A stretch of 64,000 nt of DNA from Dethiobacter sp. (GCA_018335875.1 JAGXRN010000034.1:31644-95643); one strand, 5' to 3'; positions 45,433 through 55,545 are shown, counted from the stretch's first letter. The notes: generated by a model from the letters alone, not told the origin. Made by a program: numbers and translations.

Positions 45433-46025
45433 ACAAACAATACGGATTCTATCTGGATGCAGACGGCTGTATAGGCTGCAACGCCTGCGTTATGGCCTGT
45501 AAAGATAAAAACAACCTGTCTGTAGGCTCCCTGTGGCGCCGGATTTATGAAAGCGAAGGCGGCGGGTTCGAAGAGCAGGGTCATGGCCTGAATGCCAATG
45601 TTTATGCTTTTTATATTACAATTTCCTGCAACCACTGTGGCAACCCGTCCTGTGTTTTGTCATGCCCTGAGAAGGCGCTGATTAAAAGGGAGGAGGACGG
45701 CCTTGTTATCCTGGACAGTGAAATATGCACCGGCTGTGAGGCATGTACGCTTTCCTGCCCCTACGGGGCGCTTCACTTCAGCAAAGAAACGGGTAAGGCC
45801 GGTAAATGTGATGGCTGCCTTGATCTGCTTGCTGCAGGTGAGGCGCCCGCCTGTGTCGCTGCCTGCCCCATGCGCGTGCTTGATTTTGGCCCGCTCGCAC
45901 AGCTGCGGGCAAAATATCCCTCGGCCAATGTATATGGGAAGGCAAATGTTCCAATGTTCGGACCTGACCCCAAGCCGTCCCTTTACATTACGTGCAAAAG
46001 TTACAAATTGACAAGCCCCAGGTAA
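45429..46025 (+). CDS. DmsB-like four-cluster ferredoxin subunit
   Basis: 198 residues with four groups of cysteines: CIGCNACVMACKD, CNHCGNPSCVLSC, CTGCEACTLSCPYGA and CDGCLDLL...CVAACP. It transfers electrons to or from the molybdo-subunit just upstream. The usual third gene, a DmsC/NrfD membrane anchor, does not follow; a terminator comes instead, so the pair is either soluble or uses an anchor encoded elsewhere. Confidence 0.9.
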   Translation: MNKQYGFYLDADGCIGCNACVMACKDKNNLSVGSLWRRIYESEGGGFEEQGHGLNANVYAFYITISCNHCGNPSCVLSCPEKALIKREEDGLVILDSEICTGCEACTLSCPYGALHFSKETGKAGKCDGCLDLLAAGEAPACVAACPMRVLDFGPLAQLRAKYPSANVYGKANVPMFGPDPKPSLYITCKSYKLTSPR

Positions 46026-46050
46026 CCGTTTATAATAAACTTTGAGACTC

Positions 46051-46092
46051 GGGGCAGTCCCGCCGGCTTTGCCGGAAGAAGCCCCTTTTTTT
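46051..46092 (+). terminator. Rho-independent terminator after the dmsAB-like pair
   Basis: GGGGC (46051-46055) pairs with GCCCC (46081-46085), enclosing an inner hairpin CCGGCTTTGCCGG, followed by a run of seven or more T. Confidence 0.75.
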
Positions 46093-46138
46093 ACGTCTGT
46101 TACAGCCTTTGACACAATGAAGGAGGTTTAACCCGGAG

Positions 46139-47344
46139 ATGAGAAAAAACCGGCTCCTCACTCTATCCCTGGTAGTTCTGCTGCTCTTGGCGCTCAGTGC
46201 CGTGTCATTTCAGCACGCACTCAGCAATATTAATCTCGGCCTTGACCTGCGTGGCGGTGTCTATGTGCTGCTGCAGGCTGTGGAAACCGGCGACAGCGGT
46301 GGGGATACCTTAGACCGTGCAATCACAGTTCTCCGCAACCGTATCGACAGTCTTGGCGTCACCGAACCGTTGATCCAGAAGGAAGGGGACGACCGTATCC
46401 GCATTGAACTGGCTGGTTATGAAGACCAGCGCAGGGCCAAGGAAGTTATCGGCACCACTGCCATGCTGCGATTTATCGGACCGGATAATGAAGTAATCCT
46501 CACCGGCGGCGACTTAAAAGACGCCCGCGCCTCTTACGACGACCGCAATCTTCCCGCAGTATCCCTGGAGTTTAACCCAGAGGGCAGCAGGCTGTTTGCC
46601 GAAGCCACAGAGAAGTTCCTGGGCCAGCCAATCATCATTTACCTGGACGAACAGTTGGTTTCCGCACCTACGGTACAGGCCATCATCAGGGATGGTAAAG
46701 CTCAGATTACTGGAATCAGGAGTCTTGATGATGCCCGCAGTATCGCGCTTATGCTTCGTTCAGGCGCCCTGCCTGTTGATCTGATTGAGCTTGAGACCCG
46801 TTCTGTAGGCCCCTCGCTGGGGCAGGATTCACTTAACCGCAGTGTACGCGCCGGCATCGCCGGGTTTATACTTGTCCTTATTTTTATGATAGTTTATTAC
46901 AAGCTCTTTGGCGTAATCGCCAACGTGGCACTGATGGTCTATGTCTCCATCGTCTTTGCCGTTTTAGTGGCAATAAACGCCACACTGACACTGCCCGGCA
47001 TCGCCGGACTTATACTGTCGGTGGGTATGGCGGTTGACGCCAATGTAATCATTTTTGAGAGGGTCAAAGAGGAACTGCGCGCCGGCAGGACTATGCGCAC
47101 ATCGATTAACGCCGGTTTTGAGCGTGCTTTCCGTGCCATTCTAGATGCCAACGTGACCACTCTAATTGCAGCTGCAGTACTTTTCCGCTTTGGGGACGGC
47201 CCCATCCGCGGTTTTGCCGTCACACTCAGTATCGGTATTATAGTGAGCATGTTTACAGCCATCATCCTGACACGCTACCTGCTTCGCCAGGCAGTGCGCG
47301 CCGAAGTGCTCAGGACTCCTGAAACTGCGGAGGTGAGGGTATAA
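46139..47344 (+). CDS. secD: Protein translocase subunit SecD
   Basis: 401 residues: N-terminal membrane helix, LGLDLRGGVYVLLQ, a periplasmic-side domain with ITVLRNRIDSLGVTEPLIQ, and five C-terminal helices with AGLILSVGMAVDANVIIFER. With SecF it uses the proton gradient to help release exported proteins. AGGAGG ribosome site; overlaps secF by one base. Confidence 0.97.
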   Translation: MRKNRLLTLSLVVLLLLALSAVSFQHALSNINLGLDLRGGVYVLLQAVETGDSGGDTLDRAITVLRNRIDSLGVTEPLIQKEGDDRIRIELAGYEDQRRAKEVIGTTAMLRFIGPDNEVILTGGDLKDARASYDDRNLPAVSLEFNPEGSRLFAEATEKFLGQPIIIYLDEQLVSAPTVQAIIRDGKAQITGIRSLDDARSIALMLRSGALPVDLIELETRSVGPSLGQDSLNRSVRAGIAGFILVLIFMIVYYKLFGVIANVALMVYVSIVFAVLVAINATLTLPGIAGLILSVGMAVDANVIIFERVKEELRAGRTMRTSINAGFERAFRAILDANVTTLIAAAVLFRFGDGPIRGFAVTLSIGIIVSMFTAIILTRYLLRQAVRAEVLRTPETAEVRV

Positions 47345-48255
47345 TGAGAGACATTAACTTTGTGGCTTTACGGAAATATGCCTTTACACTGTCGGCGCTG
47401 CTAATTATTGTGGGTATTATCTCCATGATGACTGTGGGCCTCAACTTAGGCATCGACTTTACAGGCGGCACACTCATCCATTACAATATCGGCCAGGAAT
47501 TCACCGTCGGTGAAGTGAGAGAAGTACTGGCCCCGTTTGGCCTCGATGGCGCCACAGTACAGAAGGTAGGCTTTGAAGGTATGGGCGAAAGCAGGCAGCA
47601 GGAAGTGCTGATCAGGACGCCTGCCCTTTCGCCTCAGGAACAGGACGATATATTTACAGCTTTCCAGCAGCGCTTTAATCTTTCTGATAGCGACCTGCTG
47701 CGTGTGGAAAGTGTGGGTGCAATCATCGGCAGCGAACTGCAGCGCAAGGCTTTCTGGGCGCTCCTGATTGCCAGTATCGGCATGGTTATCTATATCACTT
47801 TTCGTTTTGAATACAGGTATGCGCTTACAGCCATCGCAGCGCTTCTCCATGATGCCATGATTGTGCTTGCTTTCTTCTCGGTGTTCCGCCTGGAAATCAA
47901 CAGCCCCTTCGTGGCGGCGATTTTAACCATCATCGGTTATTCCATCAACGATACCATTGTCATTTTTGACAGGATTCGTGAGAATATGAAAAACCGCCGT
48001 AAAGAAACCATGGCTGATGTGGTCAACAACAGCATTAAAGGGTCTCTGACGCGCTCCATCAACACCTCGGCGACCACATTGTTTGTGCTGGTAACACTGT
48101 TCGCTTTCGGCGGCGTGACGCTGAGGCCCTTTATCAGTGCACTTTTAGTCGGTGTGCTGACGGGGACATACTCATCCATCTTTATCGCCAGCCCGCTCTG
48201 GTTGGCCTGGAAGGAAAGAGATAATCCCAAAAAAGTTAAAGTTAAAGCAGCCTAA
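47344..48255 (+). CDS. secF: Protein translocase subunit SecF
   Basis: 303 residues: helix one, LGIDFTGGTLIHY, and the C-terminal membrane block with IIGYSINDTIVIFDRIREN. Partner of SecD in the same reading order as usual. Followed by a terminator that overlaps its stop codon. Confidence 0.97.
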   Translation: MRDINFVALRKYAFTLSALLIIVGIISMMTVGLNLGIDFTGGTLIHYNIGQEFTVGEVREVLAPFGLDGATVQKVGFEGMGESRQQEVLIRTPALSPQEQDDIFTAFQQRFNLSDSDLLRVESVGAIIGSELQRKAFWALLIASIGMVIYITFRFEYRYALTAIAALLHDAMIVLAFFSVFRLEINSPFVAAILTIIGYSINDTIVIFDRIRENMKNRRKETMADVVNNSIKGSLTRSINTSATTLFVLVTLFAFGGVTLRPFISALLVGVLTGTYSSIFIASPLWLAWKERDNPKKVKVKAA

Positions 48256-48282
48256 AGCCACCGGCTTTAGGCCTTTCTTTTT
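48250..48282 (+). terminator. Rho-independent terminator of secDF
   Basis: Ten-base perfect stem GCCTAAAGCC/GGCTTTAGGC with an ACC loop, then CTTTCTTTTT. The secF stop lies in the left arm. Confidence 0.9.
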
Positions 48283-48336
48283 GCTATTGAAAATCAAAAT
48301 CAGTCCCAGTGGTAAAAAACTGGCGATGGGAGAGCG

Positions 48337-49275
48337 ATGGACATGGTCGGTGAAGAACGGTTTAAAAACAGCATGGCCGGCGCGCGTACCGGGGTTATTG
48401 TAAATATATTTCTTGTGCTTGTCAAAGGCAGTGTCGGCATTCTATCCGGCAGCATGGCCATGCTGGCCGACGCGCTTCATTCCGCGGCAGACATAACCGC
48501 ATCCGCCGTAGTATATATTGGCATTCGTGTGGCAAGCAAACCAGCCGACGATGAACACCCCTACGGCCACGGCAAAGCAGAGTCTATCGCCGGCAAAATA
48601 GTGGCTATCATTATTATACTTGCCGGCCTCAATATTGGTGCTTTTTCACTGCGGGCGCTTTTCCATGTTGCCCATCCTGCGCCCGGAAGCGCAGCACTAT
48701 GGGCGGCTCTGCTTTCTGTGGCCGTCAAGGAAGGACTTTTCAGGCACACTTACCGCATCGGCCGGCAGTGGGAGTGCAGGGTGCTGGTTGCCAACGCCTA
48801 CGAACACCGCAGTGATGCTATCTCTTCACTGGCGGCACTGGCAGGTATCGGCGGCGCCAGACTGGGGCTGCTATTTAACAGGCCGCAGTTGTTTTTTCTT
48901 GATCCCCTGGCGGGGATTGTTGTGGCGGTATTTATTGTGAGGATGGGTTGGAAAATAGCCGGGCAGGCGGCCAGCGAACTCATGGACGGACGTGCCGACC
49001 CGAGCTTAATTGCCGAGCTGTCGGGACTTGTCCTTGACGTCAGTGGGGTAGTGGAACTTCATGAGGTGAGGGCTCGCGCTGCCGGCCCGCACTACCTGGT
49101 TGATCTGGAGATAGGTGTTGACGGGAAGATCTCCGTCATGGAAGGACATGATATAGCTGCCAGCGTCAAGGAGTGCCTGCTCCGTGAGAAGGCAATGGTT
49201 GCCGATGTGCTTATACACGTTAATCCCTGCCGGGCCCAGGACAACACTGAAAAAGAGGGTTTAACAGAGAAATGA
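48337..49275 (+). CDS. Cation diffusion facilitator (Zn/Fe/Mn efflux)
   Basis: 312 residues with the CDF pattern: membrane helices with MLADALHSAADITAS (metal-binding Asp/His pair) and ANAYEHRSDAISSLAAL (the second pair), HPYGHGKAES between helices 2 and 3, and a C-terminal cytoplasmic domain with HEVRARAAG. Exports divalent metal ions by proton exchange; the ion cannot be chosen from sequence. GGGAGAG before the ATG. Confidence 0.92.
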   Translation: MDMVGEERFKNSMAGARTGVIVNIFLVLVKGSVGILSGSMAMLADALHSAADITASAVVYIGIRVASKPADDEHPYGHGKAESIAGKIVAIIIILAGLNIGAFSLRALFHVAHPAPGSAALWAALLSVAVKEGLFRHTYRIGRQWECRVLVANAYEHRSDAISSLAALAGIGGARLGLLFNRPQLFFLDPLAGIVVAVFIVRMGWKIAGQAASELMDGRADPSLIAELSGLVLDVSGVVELHEVRARAAGPHYLVDLEIGVDGKISVMEGHDIAASVKECLLREKAMVADVLIHVNPCRAQDNTEKEGLTEK

Positions 49276-49309
49276 CGAATCTTTTGGCAGAGAGGTAAGG
49301 AGGGATATC

Positions 49310-49828
49310 ATGCAAATCGGGGTCATATTCGGGCTGCTTTTTGGCTTTATCATCGCCTTTTTTGCCATACTGAACACAGAAACAGTTATTTTAAATTATT
49401 ATTTTGGCGCTGTGGAGACATCGGTGGCACTTCTGGTTTTGGCATCAGCTATCTGCGGCGCTTTAGCCATCGGGCTGCTTGGTTTTCTGAAGCAGATCAG
49501 AGCAGGGTTTGCCATCTGGGATTTTCAAAACAAGTCAAGGCGATTGAATAAAGAGGTGGAAGCGCTGAAGGAACAGAAAAGCGCGCTGGCCGATGACCTG
49601 TCCTTCCTGCAGGCTGAGTATGAAAATAGAATGCGGGAAAAAGAATCAGAGTGTGAGGATTTGGTCAGGTTGAAGGAAGAGGAGCTGGAATCAATAAAAG
49701 AGCAAAAGAAAACACCTGATAGTGCCGTGCCGCTGCAGGCGGGGCGGGAAGTTGAGAATGATAATGTAAATGGCGCCGATGCAGAAACAGAGAAACAACC
49801 GGGGGAGCACACAAACAGTGAGTTATAG
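49310..49828 (+). CDS. LapA-domain membrane protein with coiled coil
   Basis: 172 residues: two hydrophobic helices (about 5-25 and 40-62) with FAILNTETVILNYYFG between them, the LapA/DUF1049 plan, then a charged coiled coil (about 75-135) and an acidic tail. Function unknown; related E. coli LapA takes part in lipopolysaccharide assembly, which does not transfer directly to a Gram-positive. Overlaps recJ by eleven bases. Confidence 0.8.
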   Translation: MQIGVIFGLLFGFIIAFFAILNTETVILNYYFGAVETSVALLVLASAICGALAIGLLGFLKQIRAGFAIWDFQNKSRRLNKEVEALKEQKSALADDLSFLQAEYENRMREKESECEDLVRLKEEELESIKEQKKTPDSAVPLQAGREVENDNVNGADAETEKQPGEHTNSEL

Positions 49829-52232
49829 CTGGCGATGGACAGCAGCCAAAGCAGACCAGGACGCAGTCAGGATTCTTTGTGATAGTCTGGGAATTCAACA
49901 CATAACCGCAGCTTGCCTCATACATGCCGGGATTGACACTCCAGGCAAAGCTGAACTATTTTTAAACGGGGGGCTGGAAAATCTGGCTGACCCGTTTGCC
50001 ATGGCAGGGATGAGAGATGGTGTTGAGAGACTGTCCTGTGCCGTGAAACAGTGCGAACCAGTTCTTGTTTACGGGGATTATGATGCTGACGGCGTTACAT
50101 CCACAGCGGTGCTGACCTGCTCCCTGCGCAGTCTCGGAGTTTCTGCTGAGTATTATATTCCCAGCCGGCTAAAAGAAGGTTACGGGCTGCATGCCAAACC
50201 ACTGGAGGAGTGGGCTGCCCGGGGCGGCAGGCTGGTGGTAAGTGCTGATTGCGGAAGCAACGACTTTACTCAGATGCAGTTGGCCGCAAAACTTGGAGTT
50301 GACCTTATAATAACAGACCATCACCTTGTTGCTCCCGGCGAGCGCCCTGTGACGGCTTTTATAAACCCGCGGCAGCCTGGCTGCGGTTACGCGGAAAAGG
50401 AACTGGCCGGTGTCGGCGTGGCATGGAATCTGATCAGGGCACTCCACCGGCAGCTCGGCCTGCCGGAGGATGAGAGCACCTCCTGTCTCGACCTGGTTGC
50501 CATTGGTACTATTGCCGACGTTGTCACCCTCCTTGGTGAGAACAGGATACTTGTACGTCACGGCTTAAACAAGCTGCGTCATAATCCCCTGCCCGGGATA
50601 GCCGCCCTTGCCCGCAGGGCAGGCCTTGATGCCGCCGGTATCGGCGCACACCAGGTGGCTTTTGCCTTGTCGCCGCGACTGAATGCGTCCGGCCGCCTGG
50701 GGGATGCGGCACCGTCCGCGGAGTTGTTGCTGGCTGAAGAAGCGGAGAAGGCGGAAAGCCTGGCAGAGATACTGGAAGAAGCCAACGGCCGGCGCCGACA
50801 GGTGGAATCAGAAATACTGGCACAAGCCCAGGTAATGGCGGCAGAGCAGGCTGCCCGTCCTGCGCTGGTGCTTTGGAACGAGGGCTGGCATGCCGGTGTG
50901 GTTGGCATTGTGGCGGGCCGGCTTGCTGATGAATACTCCCGCCCCGTGGTGCTGATCGCTTTGTCGGAAGAAGAAGGCCGTGGTTCAGCGCGCTCTGTCC
51001 CCGGCTTTGACCTGATGTCTATGCTTTCAGAATGTGCCGACCGCCTGCTGCGCTTTGGCGGACACAAAGAAGCTGCCGGGCTGGCCATTGCGCCTGAAAA
51101 CCTGGCAGCTTTCCGCGAAGATTTCTGCCAAAGCGCCGCCGCATTTAGCGGTCCAGATGAGAGTCGATATCAGGCTGCCGCCGAGGTTGGCCTCAATGAT
51201 CTGTCGCTTGCGCTGGCCAGGGAACTGGAACTGCTGCAGCCTTTTGGCCAAGGCAACCCCGACCCCGTTTTTTTGGCCCGCTCAGTAAAGGTTGTATCAT
51301 CACGCCTGGTCGGCAGCAGGAGGAATCACCTGCAGCTGAGGCTGCAAAAAGACAGTCCGGCAGTGGGGGCGATCCGCTTTGGCATCAACGGTGAATTAAT
51401 GCCCAAGGCGGGGGAAATAATTGATTGTGCTTTCACTTTACAGGAAAACAGCTGGCAGGGACGCTCCAATGTTTCTTTACACCTGCGCGACATGCGGAGC
51501 GAGTCTGCATTAGCCATGCCTGGTATCGCCATAGATGACAGGCGACAGAGCAAAGAGAGGGATACCTCTCTTGCGGGGCTGGCAGCTGCAGGACAGCGGC
51601 TGCTTGTCTTTGTTAACACTAAAAACACAGCAGATTTACTGAAAAAACAATTCCCGGCTGAATTGGTTACTGTCTCTCACAGGGGCCTGGCGCCCCTGCA
51701 GGGAAGCTATGATGCCCTGGTCTTCTATCACTTGCCCTATGACCGCAGCACAGTGGAGCAGATGCTGTCCTCACTTGATTTTAAAGCCGGGCTCCGTGTC
51801 CACATCCTGTTTGACAGGGAAGACCTTACTTTAAACGAGCGCATATTCACTGCCAGCATTCCGGGACCCGAGGTTCTACAGGCGCTCCTGCCCTGCCTGG
51901 AACGTGCGGGCGGCGACACTGTCGCACCGGAGGCGTTGAAGGAGCAGATTTCATTTACGCCGACACGTTACCTGCTCACCCGCTCCCTGGCCATCCTGCG
52001 CGAGCTTGGCATCAAAGAACCTGTGCCGTGGACATACCTAAAGGCAAAACTTAACCATTCGCTTACATACACTGAAGGCAGGGAGATACTGTCCGCCTTT
52101 CGCCGCTACCAGTCATTCTGGTTGCTGTCGGATACCGCTCAGTTGTCATCCTACTTAAAACAACCGGAAAACTTTTCCCTCCCGGAGGGGGTTGCAGAAG
52201 ATGAATCTGGAAGATTTGAAAGAGCAAATTAA
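49818..52232 (+). CDS. recJ: Single-strand-specific exonuclease RecJ
   Basis: DHH-family 5'-3' exonuclease for recombination and mismatch repair. Motifs YGDYDADGVTST, SADCGSN, IITDHHL and the DHHA1 part with LRFGGHKEAAGLAI; an OB-like domain follows and then an extra 230-residue C-terminal domain typical of Firmicute RecJ. GTG 49818 (MSYSWRWTAAK) follows GGGGGAG and is preferred over ATG 49770, which lies in lapA. 804 residues. Confidence 0.93.
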   Translation: MSYSWRWTAAKADQDAVRILCDSLGIQHITAACLIHAGIDTPGKAELFLNGGLENLADPFAMAGMRDGVERLSCAVKQCEPVLVYGDYDADGVTSTAVLTCSLRSLGVSAEYYIPSRLKEGYGLHAKPLEEWAARGGRLVVSADCGSNDFTQMQLAAKLGVDLIITDHHLVAPGERPVTAFINPRQPGCGYAEKELAGVGVAWNLIRALHRQLGLPEDESTSCLDLVAIGTIADVVTLLGENRILVRHGLNKLRHNPLPGIAALARRAGLDAAGIGAHQVAFALSPRLNASGRLGDAAPSAELLLAEEAEKAESLAEILEEANGRRRQVESEILAQAQVMAAEQAARPALVLWNEGWHAGVVGIVAGRLADEYSRPVVLIALSEEEGRGSARSVPGFDLMSMLSECADRLLRFGGHKEAAGLAIAPENLAAFREDFCQSAAAFSGPDESRYQAAAEVGLNDLSLALARELELLQPFGQGNPDPVFLARSVKVVSSRLVGSRRNHLQLRLQKDSPAVGAIRFGINGELMPKAGEIIDCAFTLQENSWQGRSNVSLHLRDMRSESALAMPGIAIDDRRQSKERDTSLAGLAAAGQRLLVFVNTKNTADLLKKQFPAELVTVSHRGLAPLQGSYDALVFYHLPYDRSTVEQMLSSLDFKAGLRVHILFDREDLTLNERIFTASIPGPEVLQALLPCLERAGGDTVAPEALKEQISFTPTRYLLTRSLAILRELGIKEPVPWTYLKAKLNHSLTYTEGREILSAFRRYQSFWLLSDTAQLSSYLKQPENFSLPEGVAEDESGRFERAN

Positions 52233-54357
52233 AACTTATTATCCGGTTGCGCCGGACTGGAACAAGCTGGATGATGCATACCAGTTTGCTCTCGCTGCCC
52301 ATGTGGGGCAGAAGCGCTTTTCCGGAGAACTTTATATCACTCACCCGCTTGGCGTGGCCAGAATTCTTGCCGAGCTTGAACTGGATATAGACACGATTGT
52401 GGCCGGCCTGCTCCATGATGTGGTCGAGGATACAACAGTGGCACTGGAACAGATACAGGGGCGTTTTGGCGAAGAGATTGCCATGATGGTAGACGGCGTG
52501 ACAAAGCTTTCCAAGCTCGAATATAAGTCAAGGGAAGAACACCAGGCAGAGAATCTGCGCAAGATGTTTATCGCCATGGCTAAGGACATACGGGTATTAT
52601 TGATTAAACTGGCAGACAGGACTCATAATATGCGCACGCTTAAGTACCTTACATCCATCAAGCAGCAGCAGATTTCGCGTGAGACGCTTGAAATCTACGC
52701 GCCTCTTGCCCACCGCCTCGGAATTTATAAAATAAAGTGGGAACTGGAAGACCTGGCTTTCCGCTTTCTGGAGCGCGACGGCTATTATGCGCTCGTGGAT
52801 AAGCTGGCCAAAAAGCGTAATGAGCGGGAGGCTGTAATTACACAGTATATGGAATCGCTGCAGGAGAGGCTGGAGGAAGTTTCTATCAAGGCCCATATTT
52901 CCGGCCGGCCAAAGCACCTGTACAGCATTTCGCAAAAAATGAAAGAACAGGGCAAGGAATTTCACGAGATATTTGACCTGACAGCTGTCCGCGTTATTGT
53001 CGAATCGCTGAAAGATTGCTACGGCGCCCTGGGCATCGTGCACACACTATGGAAGCCTATACCCGGGCGCTTTAAGGACTATATTGCCATGCCCAAACCG
53101 AATATGTACCAGTCCCTGCATACACTGGTTATGGTGGCCAAAAATGATCTGCTCGAGGTGCAGATTCGCACCTGGGACATGCACAAGATTGCAGAATACG
53201 GGATTGCGGCCCACTGGCGCTATAAAGAAAAGGATAAAAAGCACGATGAGGAGTTCAGTGAGAAGCTGACGTGGCTGCGCCAGATCCTGGAGCTGCAGCA
53301 GGAATCCAAGGACGCCCATGAATTCATGGAAAATGTGAAAATAGACCTCTTTACTGACGAGGTCTTTGTTTTCACGCCAAAAGGCGATGTCATAGACCTG
53401 CCGGCGGGTTCAATTCCTCTTGATTTTGCTTATAAAATACATACCGATATCGGCCACCGCTGCATCGGGGCCCGTATAAACGGACGTCTGGTTCCCCTGG
53501 ACTACGAGCTGCAGACTGGCGATATTGTGGAAGTAATCACGTCCAAGCAGGGTTCGCCAAGCCGCGACTGGGTCAACATGGTGAAGAGTTCAGGCGCTAA
53601 GGCCAAAATAAGAGGCTGGTTTAAAAAAGAGCGGCGTGATGAAAACCTGGTTAAAGGTAAGGATATGCTGGAAAGAGAACTGCGCAAGCAGGAACTTGAG
53701 ACGCATCTGTATATGAAGCCTGCACTGATGCAGGAAGTGGGGCGCAAGTTTAACATTCTTTCCGAAGAGGACCTCTATGTGGCTGTTGGCCTTGGCGGGG
53801 TGTCCCCGTTGCAGGTGATTACCCGTCTTAAAGAGGAGTATAGAAAAAAATACGGACAGGGCGACCCGGAGCCGCTGAAAGAATTTAAACCATACAAAGG
53901 CACAGGTAAAACAGGCAAAGGCGTTATGATCGCAGGTATGGACAACATGCTCCTGCGGTTTGCCAAATGCTGCACTCCTGTGCCGGGAGACGACATAGTG
54001 GGCATTGTTACCCGGGGGCGTGGAGTTTCCATTCATCGCAGCGATTGTACTAATGTGGCCAACAGGGGGGAGCAGCAGCGACTGCTTGAAGCTGACTGGG
54101 AGGAGAGCTCAGAGGGCAGTTATCCTGTGGAAATTGAAGTTTCCGGCATGGACAGGCCGCAGATTCTCTCCGATGTGGTCAATGCTGTAGCCGAGTGCAA
54201 AGTCAACATAACTGCGGTAAACGGTAGAAGCACCAAAGAGCGCATGTCGGTTATCCACCTCACAGTTCTGGTACATGACCTGGGGCACCTGGATAATGTT
54301 ATCAAGAGGGTGGGCCGTGTCAGAGATGTCTTCCATGTCCACCGCATCAGCGGGTAA
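52201..54357 (+). CDS. relA: (p)ppGpp synthetase/hydrolase (Rel)
   Basis: 718 residues with all domains: HD hydrolase (HDVVEDT, near 67), synthetase (RFKDYIAMPKPNMYQSLHT, about 295-315), TGS (VFVFTPKGDVIDLPAGS, about 390), a Cys-containing region (FAKCCTPVPGDDIVG) and the C-terminal ACT domain. Bifunctional control of the stringent response. Start at ATG 52201 with GGAGGGGG; it overlaps recJ by 32 bases. Confidence 0.97.
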   Translation: MNLEDLKEQIKTYYPVAPDWNKLDDAYQFALAAHVGQKRFSGELYITHPLGVARILAELELDIDTIVAGLLHDVVEDTTVALEQIQGRFGEEIAMMVDGVTKLSKLEYKSREEHQAENLRKMFIAMAKDIRVLLIKLADRTHNMRTLKYLTSIKQQQISRETLEIYAPLAHRLGIYKIKWELEDLAFRFLERDGYYALVDKLAKKRNEREAVITQYMESLQERLEEVSIKAHISGRPKHLYSISQKMKEQGKEFHEIFDLTAVRVIVESLKDCYGALGIVHTLWKPIPGRFKDYIAMPKPNMYQSLHTLVMVAKNDLLEVQIRTWDMHKIAEYGIAAHWRYKEKDKKHDEEFSEKLTWLRQILELQQESKDAHEFMENVKIDLFTDEVFVFTPKGDVIDLPAGSIPLDFAYKIHTDIGHRCIGARINGRLVPLDYELQTGDIVEVITSKQGSPSRDWVNMVKSSGAKAKIRGWFKKERRDENLVKGKDMLERELRKQELETHLYMKPALMQEVGRKFNILSEEDLYVAVGLGGVSPLQVITRLKEEYRKKYGQGDPEPLKEFKPYKGTGKTGKGVMIAGMDNMLLRFAKCCTPVPGDDIVGIVTRGRGVSIHRSDCTNVANRGEQQRLLEADWEESSEGSYPVEIEVSGMDRPQILSDVVNAVAECKVNITAVNGRSTKERMSVIHLTVLVHDLGHLDNVIKRVGRVRDVFHVHRISG

Positions 54358-54372
54358 GGGGTGAGTGAGTCA

Positions 54373-54843
54373 GTGCGTGTAGTTATACAGCGTGTCAAAA
54401 GCGCCAGGGTTGAAGTGGACGGCTGTGTAACCGGTGAAATCGGCAGCGGCCTCCTGGTGCTGCTTGGCGTGCGTCATGGCGACAGCGAGGATGATGTTAA
54501 ATACCTGGTGGAAAAGACGGCACACTTGCGTATTTTCGAAGACAACAGCGGCAGAATGAATCTTTCTGTGCTTGATGCCGGATGCTCTGTCCTGGTTGTG
54601 TCACAGTTCACGCTCTATGCAGACACTAAAGGGGGCAGGCGCCCGGGCTTTTCTGAAGCAGCCGCGCCCGGGCATGCAGACCTCCTCTACCGGTGCTTTA
54701 TCGACACAATATCAGGCATTGGTGTGCCGGTGGCCACCGGGCGCTTTGCAGCCATGATGGATGTAACACTTGTCAACAACGGACCTGTCACAATTATCAT
54801 TGACAGTGAGCAGCGTGGTCACAACAAAAAAATCTCCACATAA
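54373..54843 (+). CDS. dtd: D-aminoacyl-tRNA deacylase
   Basis: Clears D-amino acids from tRNA. RVVIQRVKSARVEVDG at the N-terminus, SQFTLYADTKGGRRPGFSEAA in the middle (the active SQFTL motif) and VTLVNNGPVT near the end (the GP motif). I prefer GTG 54373 to GTG 54361 because AAGGGGTGAG is better spaced. The relA-dtd order is common in Firmicutes. Confidence 0.95.
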   Translation: MRVVIQRVKSARVEVDGCVTGEIGSGLLVLLGVRHGDSEDDVKYLVEKTAHLRIFEDNSGRMNLSVLDAGCSVLVVSQFTLYADTKGGRRPGFSEAAAPGHADLLYRCFIDTISGIGVPVATGRFAAMMDVTLVNNGPVTIIIDSEQRGHNKKIST

Positions 54844-54903
54844 CAGGAGATGACCGCTGCACGAGAATAATACTATCCTTTAAACGGGGAGGAGCGTATA
54901 AAA

Positions 54904-55539
54904 GTGGGGAGAATATGCGTTGACGATGATTTTGAGAAATTGCAGGGCGACCTGGAGAGGTACAAAGAAAGGGCGCTTAATCTTGGCGCCTCCAGGGCCA
55001 GGATTGTAAAAGTCTCTGAAATTCCCGTGGATGAAGTTATTACGCTTAAATGCCAGATACCACGGTGTTTTGGTTATGGGACATGCGCCCACTGCCCTCC
55101 GCATACCCTAAAACCGGCGGAGCTGAGGGAGCATCTGAAAAAATACAACTGGGCGGTCTTTTTTACCAGGGATGTAGCTCCGCAAGTAATAGTAAGAGAT
55201 AAGGCAACCATCAAAGAAAGAGTGAGTGCCTATCAGGATGTTTTCAACATTGTTTCTGAAGTTGAGTCCATGGCTTTTTACGATGGCTATTACCTGGCAT
55301 TTGGTTTTGCCGCAGGGTCCTGCAAACACACCTTTTGCGGGCAGCAGGAAAGCTGCATAGCACTTGAAGGTAAAAAATGCAGGTTTGCTTTGCGGGCCCG
55401 CCCATCCATGGAGGCTGTAGGTATTGATGTCTACAAAATGGCGGCGGAGGCGGGATGGGATATTTATCCTATCGGCAGCAACGCAAAGGCCGCTGAAGTG
55501 CCAAAAGGCGTACTCGCCGGGATTGTAATAGTAAAATAA
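54904..55539 (+). CDS. DUF2284 metal-binding protein
   Basis: 211 residues, cysteine-rich: CQIPRCFGYGTCAHCPPH, SCKHTFCGQQESCIALEGKKC. The spacing matches DUF2284, whose members are predicted metal-binding proteins of unknown role in anaerobes. No signal peptide, so cytoplasmic. GTG 54904 with GGGGAGG upstream. It ends before a terminator shared with the convergent amidase gene. Confidence 0.82.
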   Translation: MGRICVDDDFEKLQGDLERYKERALNLGASRARIVKVSEIPVDEVITLKCQIPRCFGYGTCAHCPPHTLKPAELREHLKKYNWAVFFTRDVAPQVIVRDKATIKERVSAYQDVFNIVSEVESMAFYDGYYLAFGFAAGSCKHTFCGQQESCIALEGKKCRFALRARPSMEAVGIDVYKMAAEAGWDIYPIGSNAKAAEVPKGVLAGIVIVK

Positions 55540-55545
55540 ATTAAA

